Assembly: GCA_026994195.1 (NCBI GenBank)
Contig: JALWRH010000037.1
Coordinates: forward strand, 1 to 64,000
Source of the DNA: Sedimenticola sp.
GTDB taxonomy: Bacteria; Pseudomonadota; Gammaproteobacteria; Chromatiales; Chromatiaceae
Reading direction: 5' to 3'
Length of the DNA stretch: 64,000 bases
Shown here: piece after piece, positions 30,266 through 38,916 of the stretch
Position numbering within the stretch: the first letter of the stretch is position 1
Layout: each line of letters begins with the position of its first letter
Notes under the pieces: model-generated
The model's database searches: none
Seen by the model: the letters and a program-made list of their open reading frames with translations, nothing else
What the model was told of the DNA's origin: nothing
Made by a program: the position numbers and the translations under genes

Positions 30266-30337
30266 GGAAGCGGTAATTATCTAGGCAGCAAATAGATATG
30301 TCCGCTAAAGACAAACCGGCAACCGGATCTCCGGTTG
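30266..30337 (+). promoter_or_regulatory. Structured 5' leader of fliC1
   Basis: The leader contains GGAAGCGGTAATTATCT and AGATATGTCCGCTAAAGACA, which are conserved in fliC2 and pair through AGCGG/CCGCT and ATCT/AGAT. A second hairpin, CAACCGG/CCGGTTG with a 4-nt loop, follows. ATGTCCGCTAAAGACAAA could also start a 14-codon peptide ending in TAA before the flagellin Shine-Dalgarno. The role is unknown; mRNA stability or translational control is plausible. Confidence 0.6.
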
Positions 30338-30360
30338 TGTAATCTTGGGAGATTACGACC

Positions 30361-31209
30361 ATGCCAATGGTAATCAACACGAATGTCATGTCGCTGAATG
30401 CTCAGCGCAATGTCAACAAGACCAACAGCCAGCTGGCCACGGCCATGCAGCGCCTGTCCTCCGGATTGCGCGTCAACAGCGCCAAGGATGATGCAGCCGG
30501 CCTCTATACCATCAACCGCATGACTGCGGATATCAAGGGTCTGAACCAGGCTTCCCGCAATGCCGCTGACGGCATTTCCCTGGCTCAGACGGCCGAGGCA
30601 GCTCTCGGTCAGATCGGCGACAACCTGCAGCGTATCCGGGAACTGGCGGTGCAGTCCGCCAACGGTACTGTGGAGGACCGCACCGGTATGCAGGCTGAGG
30701 TGGATCAGCTGAATGCTGAAATCACGCGTATCGTGGACAATGTCAAGTTCAATGGTGTTTCCCTGCTGGATGGCAGCACGGCTTCCATCACTTTTCAGGT
30801 GGGTCAGGATGCGGGTGAAACCATCAGCGTCAGCCTCACCGATATGACTGGCTTGCAAGGCTATGACACCGGAGGTGGTGGTGCTACCGACGGATTCGAT
30901 ATCAGCACCCAGGCTGCGGCCCAGGCGGTGTTGGACAGCGCGGATCCCAGCAGCGTGGATGCGGATATCGATGCCATATCCAGTGCCAGAGCCACCTTTG
31001 GCGCCGTACAGAATCGCTTCGATGCGGTAATCAACAGTATCGGCAGCTACACCGAGAATCTGTCTGCATCCCGCAGCCGTATTCAGGATGCGGATTTTGC
31101 GGCTGAAACCGCAAACCTCACCAAGGTTCAGATTCTGCAACAGGCAGGCACCGCCATGCTTTCTCAGGCGAATGCAGCGCCGCAGAACGTACTTTCTCTC
31201 CTGCGTTAA
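30361..31209 (+). CDS. fliC: Flagellin FliC (paralogue 1)
   Basis: A 282-aa short flagellin. The D0/D1 N-terminus [20 protein letters not shown] and the axial segment [19 protein letters not shown] are canonical, and the C-terminus ends in [13 protein letters not shown]. The central region (about residues 115-195) is short, so surface domains D2/D3 are essentially absent. It shares nearly identical ends with the second flagellin 270 bp downstream. The Shine-Dalgarno GGGAG and the stem-loop leader are shared as well. FliS is its export chaperone. Confidence 0.96.
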   Translation: MPMVINTNVMSLNAQRNVNKTNSQLATAMQRLSSGLRVNSAKDDAAGLYTINRMTADIKGLNQASRNAADGISLAQTAEAALGQIGDNLQRIRELAVQSANGTVEDRTGMQAEVDQLNAEITRIVDNVKFNGVSLLDGSTASITFQVGQDAGETISVSLTDMTGLQGYDTGGGGATDGFDISTQAAAQAVLDSADPSSVDADIDAISSARATFGAVQNRFDAVINSIGSYTENLSASRSRIQDADFAAETANLTKVQILQQAGTAMLSQANAAPQNVLSLLR

Positions 31210-31227
31210 TCTGGTGATATCCCCCTT

Positions 31228-31255
31228 GGGGGCTCAAAAGAGCCCCCTTTTTTTT
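31228..31255 (+). terminator. Intrinsic terminator of fliC1
   Basis: GGGGGCTC-AAAA-GAGCCCCC is a perfect 8-bp stem followed by eight T residues, 19 bp after the fliC1 stop. Confidence 0.95.
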
Positions 31256-31346
31256 CGTCCCTTGCCAAATCTTTCTCTGGGTAATACTCCATACCCTGGT
31301 TTGGTCATCCTCAGAATGAATCACCACTTCTTCATTCAAAGATCCC

Positions 31347-31373
31347 TTAAGTTTTCCCAATGTCTGACGATGA
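31347..31373 (+). promoter_or_regulatory. Sigma-28 (FliA) promoter of flagellin gene fliC2
   Basis: TTAAGTTT, an 11-bp spacer and GACGATGA. Same -35 box and spacing as fliC1, so the two flagellins are separately transcribed by FliA. Confidence 0.8.
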
Positions 31374-31380
31374 GATAACT

Positions 31381-31456
31381 GGAAGCGGTAATTATCTGAG
31401 TAACAGAGATATGTCCGCTAAAGACAAATTGACACAGGCGGCTGGTTCTGCCTGTG
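31381..31456 (+). promoter_or_regulatory. Structured 5' leader of fliC2
   Basis: The same GGAAGCGGTAATTATCT and AGATATGTCCGCTAAAGACA blocks as in fliC1 form the first hairpin. The second hairpin, CACAGGC/GCCTGTG, has a different sequence from its fliC1 counterpart but sits at the same place, so the structure rather than the sequence appears to be kept. Confidence 0.6.
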
Positions 31457-31477
31457 CAACATTAGGAGACTACGACC

Positions 31478-32311
31478 ATGGCAATGGTAATAAACACCAA
31501 CATCATGTCGCTGAATGCACAGCGGAATGTCAACAAGACCAACTCCCAGCTGGCTACTGCCATGCAGCGCCTGTCCTCGGGTCTGCGTGTGAACAGCGCC
31601 AAGGATGATGCAGCCGGCCTCTATACCATCAACCGCATGACTGCGGACATCAAGGGCCTGAATCAGGCTTCCCGCAATGCCGCTGACGGCATTTCTCTGG
31701 CTCAGACGGCCGAGGCGGCTCTCGGTCAGATTGGCGATAACCTGCAGCGCATACGTGAGCTGGCCGTACAGTCTGCCAACGGTACTGTCGAGGACCGTAC
31801 CGGCATGCAGGCTGAGGTCGATCAGCTTACTGCGGAAATCTATCGTGTTGTGGGCAGCTCCAAGTTCAACAATGTCCAGCTTCTCGATGGGACCTCTGGT
31901 GCCATCACTTTCCAGGTTGGCCAGGACAACGGAGAAACCATTTCCGTGGCTCAGGGCAATATGACGACGCTCAATTCCTATGGCGCAGCGGCCAATACTG
32001 TCGATATCAGTACACAGGCGAATGCCCAGGCAGTGCTTGCCAGTGGTGCTGGCGGTATCGATGCGGATATTGATGCGGTTTCCAGCGCCCGAGCCACTTA
32101 TGGTGCCGTTCAGAACCGTTTTGAGGCGGTTATCAGCAGCATTCAGAGCTATACCGAAAACCTGTCGGCTTCCCGTAGCCGGATTCAGGATGCGGACTTT
32201 GCGGCTGAGACAGCCAATCTGACCAAAGTCCAGATTCTGCAACAGGCTGGAACAGCCATGCTCTCCCAGGCGAATGCGGCGCCGCAAAACGTCCTTTCAC
32301 TGCTGCGTTAA
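31478..32311 (+). CDS. Flagellin FliC (paralogue 2)
   Basis: A 277-aa flagellin. Residues 1-115 and the last 70 or so are almost identical to paralogue 1, while the central 80 residues differ. Both copies carry [18 protein letters not shown], where most flagellins have AGLAIS(D/E)RM. The SD is AGGAG. It has its own FliA promoter and ends 72 bp before flaG with a long hairpin in between. The pair probably arose by tandem duplication with gene conversion of the ends (inference). Confidence 0.95.
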   Translation: MAMVINTNIMSLNAQRNVNKTNSQLATAMQRLSSGLRVNSAKDDAAGLYTINRMTADIKGLNQASRNAADGISLAQTAEAALGQIGDNLQRIRELAVQSANGTVEDRTGMQAEVDQLTAEIYRVVGSSKFNNVQLLDGTSGAITFQVGQDNGETISVAQGNMTTLNSYGAAANTVDISTQANAQAVLASGAGGIDADIDAVSSARATYGAVQNRFEAVISSIQSYTENLSASRSRIQDADFAAETANLTKVQILQQAGTAMLSQANAAPQNVLSLLR

Positions 32312-32323
32312 CGCGCAGTATGG

Positions 32324-32363
32324 CTGGCGTCCTGACCGGCAGCAAGCAAGGTCAGGACGCCAG
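32324..32363 (+). repeat. 14-bp perfect hairpin between fliC2 and flaG
   Basis: CTGGCGTCCTGACC and GGTCAGGACGCCAG pair perfectly around a 12-nt loop. No U-run follows, so it looks more like an RNase-protective or transcription-attenuating element that sets flagellin above FlaG expression than a simple terminator. Confidence 0.7.
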
Positions 32364-32383
32364 GGACAGCAAAGGAGCGGATC

Positions 32384-32758
32384 ATGGCCAATAAAATCGA
32401 TTCCAATGTGATTCCCCTGCTGAGAACGGTGGTTTCCGCGGAGCTTGTGGCTCCCAGGGATCTGCCAGGAGCGGATAAAGGCCAGGAATTGCCGGTTGGC
32501 GGTAAATCCATGCCGCAGGAAGGAGATAATTTGTCCAGGGAAATGGTGATATCGGCGGTAGACAATCTGAACAACTATGTTCAGACCATACGCCGGGAAC
32601 TGCAGTTCAGTGTCGATGAAAACAGTGGCCGGACGGTCATCAAGGTACTGGATGCTGAAACCAAAGAGGTCATCCGCCAGATACCAGCGGAAGAAGTGAT
32701 ATCCCTGTCAAGAACCCTGGGAAGGAAGGACAGCCTGATCTTTTCAGAGAAAACCTGA
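32384..32758 (+). CDS. flaG: FlaG family protein
   Basis: A 124-aa protein with the FlaG domain in its C-terminal 75 residues (NNYVQTIRRELQFSVDENSG, then VIRQIPAEEVISLSRTLG). The N-terminal part is polar and variable. FlaG proteins affect filament length in Pseudomonas and Campylobacter. It probably reads through from fliC2 past the hairpin, with AAAGGAG as Shine-Dalgarno. Confidence 0.9.
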   Translation: MANKIDSNVIPLLRTVVSAELVAPRDLPGADKGQELPVGGKSMPQEGDNLSREMVISAVDNLNNYVQTIRRELQFSVDENSGRTVIKVLDAETKEVIRQIPAEEVISLSRTLGRKDSLIFSEKT

Positions 32759-32760
32759 AT

Positions 32761-32776
32761 TGGCATGGCGATTGCT
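32761..32776 (+). promoter_or_regulatory. Sigma-54 promoter of fliD-fliS-fliT
   Basis: TGGCATGGCGATTGCT matches the -24/-12 consensus almost completely, with GG-N10-GC spacing, 35 bp before the fliD ATG. Confidence 0.85.
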
Positions 32777-32811
32777 AATTGCATGTGTAAGAACCCTGTA
32801 GCGAGGAAACC

Positions 32812-34161
32812 ATGATTACAGCACCGGGAGTAGGATCAGGCTTGGATGTACAGTCCATAGTCAGCCAGCTGATGGCGCTGGAGCGCCGGCCTCTGGAGGC
32901 GCTGGCCAGGAGACAGGATCAGTACGAAGCACAGCTGAGCGCCTACGGCCAGCTCAAGAGCAAGCTTTCCAGTTTTCAGGATGCCATGGATGACCTGGGT
33001 GCTGTGGATGCCTTCAAGAAATATGCGGCTGTATCGGATGATGAATCCGTTCTGAGTGTCAGCGCCAACAGCAATGCGTCTCTTGGAACCTACAACGTCC
33101 GGGTTGAACGCCTGGCGACCAATCACAAGATGGCCTCCGCAGAATTTCTCGACACCAGTACATTCGGGGGCAGCGCAGGGGACAGTCTCACCATACAGTT
33201 GGGACAGTCTTCCGCAGATTCAATTACCGTGGATCTGAGTACAGGTAAGACCTTGGAAGAGATACGGGATCTGGTCAACGATGATGCAAACAACCCAGGC
33301 GTCACAGCAACCATAATCAATGGAAACAATGGCAACCAGAAACTGGTTCTGACATCCAATGAGACAGGCAGTGCGTCCGCTATCTCCCTTTCTTATTCCG
33401 GAAGCATCGATGCCACCACTCTGGGCATGCAAACTCTCAATGATATAGGTGGGGATCTGAGTCTTCTGGATTCAGAGATAAGTGTCGATGGATACAGCAT
33501 TGTCCGTTCCGGAAATACACTGACCGATGTGATTCAGGGAGTGACGCTGGATCTCCAGTCCGCCCGCCCGGGTGTGGATATCCCCATCACTGTGGAGCGG
33601 GACATTTCCGCTGTACAGGAATCCGTGCAAAATTTTGCCGATGCCTACAATGACTTGCGCAGTTCCATCCGCAGTCTGCGGGAAGGGCAGCTGGAGGCCG
33701 ACAGCACGCTCCTGAGTATTGAACGTGGGGTCTTGGGGGTTCTGAACAATCCCACAGGCGGGGGGGCTTTTTCCCATCTCACGGAAATTGGCGTCTCTTT
33801 GCAGAAGGACGGTACCATGAGCGTCAACAGCAGCAGGATGGAAGCTGCGTTGAACACGGACTTTTCCGGAGTTGCCGAACTCTTTGCGGATGCCGACAAC
33901 GGTTATGCGGTCCGTTTGGGCGCTCTTGCCGGAAGCTGGCTGGAGAACGGCGGACTTATCGAATCGCGTACCGACGGCCTGGATTCCCGAATCACGGATC
34001 TAGAGGATCGGCAAAGTGCCATGGACAGGCGCCTTGCTCGGGTGGAATCGCGATATCTGAAACAGTTTTCCAGTCTGGATTCCCTGATGTCCCAGTTGCA
34101 GGGAACCAGCAGCTTTCTGACATCCCAGCTTGCCTCCCTGCCGGGAGCAGGAGCTGGATAG
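32812..34161 (+). CDS. fliD: Flagellar filament cap protein FliD (HAP2)
   Basis: A 449-aa cap protein on which flagellin folds at the filament tip. The N-terminus PGVGSGLDVQSIVSQLMALE is the FliD hallmark. The C-terminal coiled coil (ITDLEDRQSAMDRRLARVES) ends near LMSQLQGTSSFLTSQLAS. Its central domain is average in size. FliT is its likely chaperone and is encoded two genes on. Confidence 0.95.
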   Translation: MITAPGVGSGLDVQSIVSQLMALERRPLEALARRQDQYEAQLSAYGQLKSKLSSFQDAMDDLGAVDAFKKYAAVSDDESVLSVSANSNASLGTYNVRVERLATNHKMASAEFLDTSTFGGSAGDSLTIQLGQSSADSITVDLSTGKTLEEIRDLVNDDANNPGVTATIINGNNGNQKLVLTSNETGSASAISLSYSGSIDATTLGMQTLNDIGGDLSLLDSEISVDGYSIVRSGNTLTDVIQGVTLDLQSARPGVDIPITVERDISAVQESVQNFADAYNDLRSSIRSLREGQLEADSTLLSIERGVLGVLNNPTGGGAFSHLTEIGVSLQKDGTMSVNSSRMEAALNTDFSGVAELFADADNGYAVRLGALAGSWLENGGLIESRTDGLDSRITDLEDRQSAMDRRLARVESRYLKQFSSLDSLMSQLQGTSSFLTSQLASLPGAGAG

Positions 34162-34223
34162 CACTGTGCATTCCAAAGCATCACTTCTGACTTCCTGAAT
34201 GATACGGACCCAGCGGAGAAACA

Positions 34224-34676
34224 ATGATGAGTTATCCTGCAACACAGAACGCAGCCAACCACTACAGCCAGGTAGATACTTATACAGGCGTCACCGGAGC
34301 GGACTCGCACCGGCTGGTGCTGATGCTGCTCAATGGCGCCCTGAGTAATATTGCCATTGCAAAAGGGAGTATTGAGCGGGGAGATGTCCCTGCCAAGGGT
34401 GAAGCTATCGGTCAGGCCGTATCCATTGTCAATGGGTTGCGCGGCAGCCTGGATCTGAAGCTGGGGGGGGAGCTTGCAGAAAACCTTGATCGCCTCTATG
34501 AATACATGGAGCGCAGGCTGCTGGAAGCGACTTTGCAAAACAGCGTGCAAATCCTGGAGGAAGTCTCCAGTCTTTTGCACGAGATCAAGGAAGGATGGGC
34601 GGGCATTCCTGTTGAAGTTCGTGCTGATCCGGAAAGGGCTGCCCGTACTGAGAAAGCCACCACCAGCACGCTGTAA
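34224..34676 (+). CDS. fliS: Flagellin export chaperone FliS
   Basis: A 150-aa helical-bundle chaperone. The family segment HYSQVDTYTGVTGADSHRLV near the N-terminus and RGSLDLKLGGELAENLDRLY in the middle match FliS. It prevents premature flagellin polymerisation. The tail after residue 125 is longer than usual and polar. Two adjacent ATG codons follow a GGAGA Shine-Dalgarno. Confidence 0.94.
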   Translation: MMSYPATQNAANHYSQVDTYTGVTGADSHRLVLMLLNGALSNIAIAKGSIERGDVPAKGEAIGQAVSIVNGLRGSLDLKLGGELAENLDRLYEYMERRLLEATLQNSVQILEEVSSLLHEIKEGWAGIPVEVRADPERAARTEKATTSTL

Positions 34677-34696
34677 GGCTTGGGCAAAGGTTTCCC

Positions 34697-35047
34697 ATGA
34701 GTAATAGGTCAGATGAATTGCACGAATTGCTGTCCTTTCACGGACTCATGTTGCATTGGGCAAAACTGGGAAAATGGGTGGATGTTGCCGCTGCTGAAAA
34801 GGTCCGGCAGGAACGCCTGCAGAACTTTTTCCGGGAGCCGGTGGAGAAAGAATACGTGGAAGAGGTCAGATCCGCACTGGAATCCATGCTGGGCATCAAT
34901 GACAGGATCATGGCCCTGGTCAAGAAGAGCAGAGGCGGGGTGAGCAAGGATATAGGCTCGATTCAAAAAGGGCGGCGCGCCCTGGCCGCTTATGGGCAGA
35001 ACACCGAGCCGGCTCCTTCCACTGAAAAGAGCGCCCATTCCTGGTAA
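34697..35047 (+). CDS. fliT: FliT-like flagellar chaperone
   Basis: A 116-aa mostly helical protein in the FliT position, 20 bp after fliS. Segments such as ERLQNFFREPVEKEYVEEVR and SALESMLGINDRIMALVKKS follow the FliT pattern of a four-helix chaperone for FliD. Sequence conservation in this family is low, so the call depends on synteny and size. Confidence 0.7.
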   Translation: MSNRSDELHELLSFHGLMLHWAKLGKWVDVAAAEKVRQERLQNFFREPVEKEYVEEVRSALESMLGINDRIMALVKKSRGGVSKDIGSIQKGRRALAAYGQNTEPAPSTEKSAHSW

Positions 35048-35077
35048 CAGGTCTGAAAACGCTGAGCGGTGATCGGA

Positions 35078-35635
35078 TCAGTAATTGTTCCAGACACTTT
35101 CTTCCAGGCCGTTTTCACGTGACCACACCAGGTCGCCTATGACCTGGAATTTAGCAACTGACATGGCGCCGCGCCTGGTGCGCTTTCCGGAAGCATCCTG
35201 CAGCGCGTTGAGAATCTCCTCCCGGGAAGCTTCGTAGATCTCGTAAGGCTCGAAATCTGTATCCAGAAGCACCAGGGCAACATGCGTCCAGTCACCGTTG
35301 GTGTTCAATTGCCCGATACGGTATCCCGCTTTGCCTTCCTTGCTGATCATCCGCCCTTTGATCTGGTAGCGTCTGCCATCCCGATCACCGCTGCCAAGAG
35401 CGTCCACGCCGGGTTCCCTGGGATCCAGCAATTCCAGTCCCAGTTGTCTGGCGGCATCAAAACGGGCTATTTCACCCGTAACTGGCAGTGCCTGGCCGGT
35501 TGTTTCACGGTATCTGGCAGCCAGAAGACGGGTTTCCGCGATCAGCTTTTCCAGTTCGTACAAGGGCACGGACGTGATTCCTCTTTTTTCCATGACAGGG
35601 GATTGAATGGATTCCCAATCATAGCAAAGCCGCAA
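35078..35635 (-). CDS. Orphan protein with a possible PD-(D/E)XK nuclease-like fold
   Basis: A 185-aa soluble protein, antisense to the flagellar operons. The middle reads AARQLGLELLDPREPGVDAL, then RRYQIKGRMI; an acidic residue followed by Q-x-K on a beta strand resembles the PD-(D/E)XK arrangement (inference only). I do not recognise a named family with certainty. The start could be 35635 or the later ATG at 35593 (MEKRGITSVP). It is convergent with fliT and divergent from flrB, a typical cargo position between operons. Confidence 0.65.
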   Translation of the reverse strand: MRLCYDWESIQSPVMEKRGITSVPLYELEKLIAETRLLAARYRETTGQALPVTGEIARFDAARQLGLELLDPREPGVDALGSGDRDGRRYQIKGRMISKEGKAGYRIGQLNTNGDWTHVALVLLDTDFEPYEIYEASREEILNALQDASGKRTRRGAMSVAKFQVIGDLVWSRENGLEESVWNNY

Positions 35636-35856
35636 CAGGCTTTGTCGGAAATCGGGTGACTAGCCAGGACCAGCCAAGCCAAAACTCAGATGACTGGATC
35701 CTGGGTGATTTGCAGGGCCTGTCCGGTACATCTGTTGTGGCTCACACAGTCATTTACTTGACGTCATTCCCAGAGGGCAGGTGCCCAATACACGCCAATT
35801 CCTTGTCAGAACCCCGTCACGCTTTATAAGTCATTGATTTTATGGGCATGAAAAAT
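35636..35856. other. Intergenic region upstream of the flrB promoter
   Basis: About 220 bp between the orphan gene and the sigma-54 promoter. I see no ORF, repeat or RNA here. Confidence 0.5.
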
Positions 35857-35872
35857 AGGCATGGTATTTGCT
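35857..35872 (+). promoter_or_regulatory. Sigma-54 promoter of flrB-flrC (and probably fliEFGHIJ)
   Basis: AGGCATGGTATTTGCT has GG-N10-GC spacing and a TTGCT -12 element, 46 bp before the flrB start. In Vibrio and Pseudomonas this promoter is driven by FlrA/FleQ, which is not in the window. Confidence 0.8.
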
Positions 35873-35918
35873 TTCATGAGAGATACAGAAAGAAATGTCA
35901 TGTCCAGGGGGCATACAG

Positions 35919-37172
35919 ATGACGCGAGTCAACCCACGAACTGCTGAACAACTCGAAAACGCTTTCCAGGTGTTCAACCAGCTCAGCACGGAGCTGAGCC
36001 GTTCCTATACGGCACTGCAGACTCAGGTAAGCAAACTCACTGAAGAGCTCAACCGGGCGCGGGATGAAAAAATTGCGGAACTGGTGGAAAAGGAAAGACT
36101 GGCTGATCAGCTTGAAAAACTGTTGGAAGCCCTGCCAGCAGGTGTGCTGGTGTTGGATCACAACGGAAGAGTAAAAGACGCCAATCCCCTGGCGCATGAA
36201 ATGCTTGGAAACCCGCTTATAGGCTGTGAGTGGCAGGATATCACCTTGTCGGCTTTTGTAGCAGGAGGCGATGAATTGCGCTTGAAGGATGGACGCTGGG
36301 TCAGCCTTTCCGTGAGCAAACTGGGCCGGGACAACGGCAGAATCCTGCTGCTAACTGATATCAGCGAAACACGCCGTATGCAGAATCTTCTGAACCAGCA
36401 TCAGCGGCTGACAGCATTGGGAGAGATGTCCGCCAGGCTGGCGCACCAGATCCGAACCCCGCTATCAACCCTATTGCTTTATTTGCCGCAGTTGGAGAAA
36501 GACACGCCAGATCCGGGCAGGAGGAAGGAACTGGTATCAAGAATGAGAGAGTGCCTGCGCCATGTGGAGCAGACCACGATCAACATGCTCACCTATGCGC
36601 GTCGTGGCGAAGAACCGACAGAGCCCCTATTGCTCGATGAAGTCATTGCCAGCCTGCTGCAAACCATGGAAAGCGAACTGCTGCGAAGAGACGCGGTACT
36701 GGAAATATCAAGCCGGGAAGACAGCATACGTGTCATGGGCAATCGGGATGCCTTTCTTGGCGCCCTGATCAACCTCATGGTGAATGCTCTTGAGGCCTGC
36801 AAAGGGTTGCCGAAGCTGAGACTGGGTGTCGACTGTACCAGCGGCAGTTATGTAGACATAGTTCTTCAGGACAATGGTGCAGGTGTAAGCGGGGAGGTTC
36901 TGGAACATGTGTTTGAACCGTTTTTCACCACGCGCAGTTCCGGTACGGGACTGGGTCTGGCGGTTGCCAGGGCAGTGATACAAAGCATGGGGGGGAGCAT
37001 CAAACTAAGCTCCAGGCCTAACCGGGGCACCCGGGTGAACATACGTATTCCTGTTCTCGATTCCCGTCCTGTACTGCCTGCAAGGATGCTGCCAAGGGAG
37101 ACTTCTGTTCCGGGCATTGGACGACACATTCACAACAAAGAGGTATCAGTAGTCATGGAGAACCAGGCATGA
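35919..37172 (+). CDS. flrB: Flagellar sensor histidine kinase FlrB/FleS
   Basis: A 417-aa soluble kinase with no membrane segment. An N-terminal coiled coil (residues 10-60) leads to a PAS domain (LPAGVLVLDHNGRVKDANPL). The HisKA H-box has ARLAHQIRTPLSTLL with the phosphorylated His near residue 175. The ATPase domain shows the N-box NLMVNALEACKG, DNGAGVSGEVLEHVFEPFF and GTGLGLAVARAV. The track start at 35895 is possible; MTRVNPRTAEQLE has a GGGGG stretch about 8 bases upstream and fits FleS proteins. It phosphorylates FlrC, whose ATG overlaps its stop. Confidence 0.92.
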   Translation: MTRVNPRTAEQLENAFQVFNQLSTELSRSYTALQTQVSKLTEELNRARDEKIAELVEKERLADQLEKLLEALPAGVLVLDHNGRVKDANPLAHEMLGNPLIGCEWQDITLSAFVAGGDELRLKDGRWVSLSVSKLGRDNGRILLLTDISETRRMQNLLNQHQRLTALGEMSARLAHQIRTPLSTLLLYLPQLEKDTPDPGRRKELVSRMRECLRHVEQTTINMLTYARRGEEPTEPLLLDEVIASLLQTMESELLRRDAVLEISSREDSIRVMGNRDAFLGALINLMVNALEACKGLPKLRLGVDCTSGSYVDIVLQDNGAGVSGEVLEHVFEPFFTTRSSGTGLGLAVARAVIQSMGGSIKLSSRPNRGTRVNIRIPVLDSRPVLPARMLPRETSVPGIGRHIHNKEVSVVMENQA

Positions 37173-38518
37173 GCAACGAAACCATACTGATCGTTGAAGA
37201 TGACAAGCCCCTGAGAACCGTTCTGGGTGAAACACTGGAGATGGCGGGATACAAGGTATATTCCGCAAGTGATGGTGAACAGGCCCTTGCACTACTGGAG
37301 CATGGCGCCAAAGTGCAGCTTGTGATCACGGATGTCCAGATGCATCCCATGGACGGATATACCCTGCTCAAGCATATACACAGCCGTTACAGAAACCTTC
37401 CTGTCATCATCATGACGGCTTACGGCACCATCGACAATGCTGTGAATTCCCTGCAGGAAGGGGCTGTGGATTACCTGGTCAAGCCTCTTGAAGCTGAACA
37501 ACTGCTTTCCATGGTGGGAAGGCATGTGATTCCTGGAGAAGCAGAGAAAGATGCTGCCATGGTAGTGGCTGATCCCCTCAGCAGGGATCTGGCCCGCCTG
37601 GCAAAGCGGGTGGCCGAATGCGATGCCACTGTAATGATCACTGGTGAATCGGGTACAGGGAAAGAGGTGCTGGCCCGGTACATTCATAGTTGTTCCCAGC
37701 GCTCCCAGCAGCCGTTTGTCGCCATCAATTGCGCGGCCATCCCGGAAAACATGCTGGAAGCTGTCCTGTTCGGATATGAAAGGGGAGCCTTTACCGGGGC
37801 ACACCAGTCCTCTCCGGGGAAATTTGAACAGGCTCAGGGAGGAACTCTGCTGCTCGATGAGATCTCGGAGATGGATGCAGGACTGCAATCCAAACTGCTG
37901 CGGGTTCTTCAGGAAAAAGAAGTGGAACGTCTGGGCGGCAGGCGCATGATAAAGCTGGATGTCCGGGTTCTTGCCACCAGCAACCGTGATCTTGTCCAGG
38001 CTGTCAGGGAAGGCCTTTTCCGGGAAGATCTGTACTACCGGCTAAACGTGTTCCCCCTGGAGGTTCCCCCGCTGAGAAAACGCCGGGAAGACATCCTGCC
38101 CCTGGCCAGAAAGTTCATATCCTGCTATTTGGGTAACCAGTCCTACCCGGAACTGTGCCGGGATGCCATGGGGAAACTGCAGACCTATGACTGGCCGGGA
38201 AATGTCAGGGAGCTGGAAAATGTCATTCAGCGCGCCCTGATTCTGAAGCATGGAACCAGAATCACGGAAGATGACATTCATTTCGAACAGATGTCCAGCG
38301 GCGCCTTGTGTATGGATGAGGGATCCAGGTCCGGCCATCCCGGTGCCGACGAGCGTCTGGGAAACACCCTGCGACAACAGGAGGCTGACATCATTATCAA
38401 TGCCCTGGAAGAGGGGGGCAGCCGGACTGAAGTGGCCCGGAAACTAGGGATCAGCCCAAGGACTTTGCGCTACAAGCTCGCCAAGCTCCGCGACGCAGGC
38501 ATATCCGTACCGGCCTGA
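37169..38518 (+). CDS. flrC: Sigma-54-dependent response regulator FlrC/FleR
   Basis: A 449-aa activator. The receiver domain has the phospho-acceptor in VITDVQMHPMDGYTLLKH near residue 54. The AAA+ domain shows Walker A GESGTGKE (about residue 158) and GAFTGAH (about 206), the loop that contacts sigma-54. The C-terminal Fis-type helix-turn-helix is VARKLGISPRTLRYKLAKL. It should activate the other sigma-54 flagellar promoters mapped in this window. Confidence 0.95.
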   Translation: MSNETILIVEDDKPLRTVLGETLEMAGYKVYSASDGEQALALLEHGAKVQLVITDVQMHPMDGYTLLKHIHSRYRNLPVIIMTAYGTIDNAVNSLQEGAVDYLVKPLEAEQLLSMVGRHVIPGEAEKDAAMVVADPLSRDLARLAKRVAECDATVMITGESGTGKEVLARYIHSCSQRSQQPFVAINCAAIPENMLEAVLFGYERGAFTGAHQSSPGKFEQAQGGTLLLDEISEMDAGLQSKLLRVLQEKEVERLGGRRMIKLDVRVLATSNRDLVQAVREGLFREDLYYRLNVFPLEVPPLRKRREDILPLARKFISCYLGNQSYPELCRDAMGKLQTYDWPGNVRELENVIQRALILKHGTRITEDDIHFEQMSSGALCMDEGSRSGHPGADERLGNTLRQQEADIIINALEEGGSRTEVARKLGISPRTLRYKLAKLRDAGISVPA

Positions 38519-38567
38519 CGGGTTCCTGCCGGGCCGACAACAGACTATTTATGCAAAGGAGATTCAA

Positions 38568-38894
38568 ATGAGCACCGTTGATGTCAATCAACTTCTGAAT
38601 CAGATGAAACACATGGCCGCGCTGGCGGATAGAAAACCTGATGCCGACGCAAGCATCAGGAACAGCAGTGGAATGAATTTTTCTGAAGTGCTTCGTGGTT
38701 CGGTGGAGAGCGTGAATGAACTTCAGAACCATGCTTCAGAGATGGCCGAGAAATTCGAACTTGGGGAACCCTCCGTGAATCTTACAGATGTCATGGTGGA
38801 GCTTCAGAAGGCCAGTGTTTCTTTCGAGGCAATGAAACAGGTCAGGAACAAATTGCTCAACGCCTACAAAGACGTAATGAGCATGCAGGTATAG
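38568..38894 (+). CDS. fliE: Flagellar hook-basal body complex protein FliE
   Basis: A 108-aa MS-ring to rod adaptor. The C-terminal MVELQKASVSFEAMKQVRNK and LLNAYKDVMSMQV are diagnostic. AAAGGAGA precedes the ATG. No separate sigma-54 promoter is visible in the 49 bp after flrC, so it is probably read from the flrB promoter. Confidence 0.95.
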   Translation: MSTVDVNQLLNQMKHMAALADRKPDADASIRNSSGMNFSEVLRGSVESVNELQNHASEMAEKFELGEPSVNLTDVMVELQKASVSFEAMKQVRNKLLNAYKDVMSMQV

Positions 38895-38916
38895 ATTCAG
38901 CTGACTGGGTGAAATC

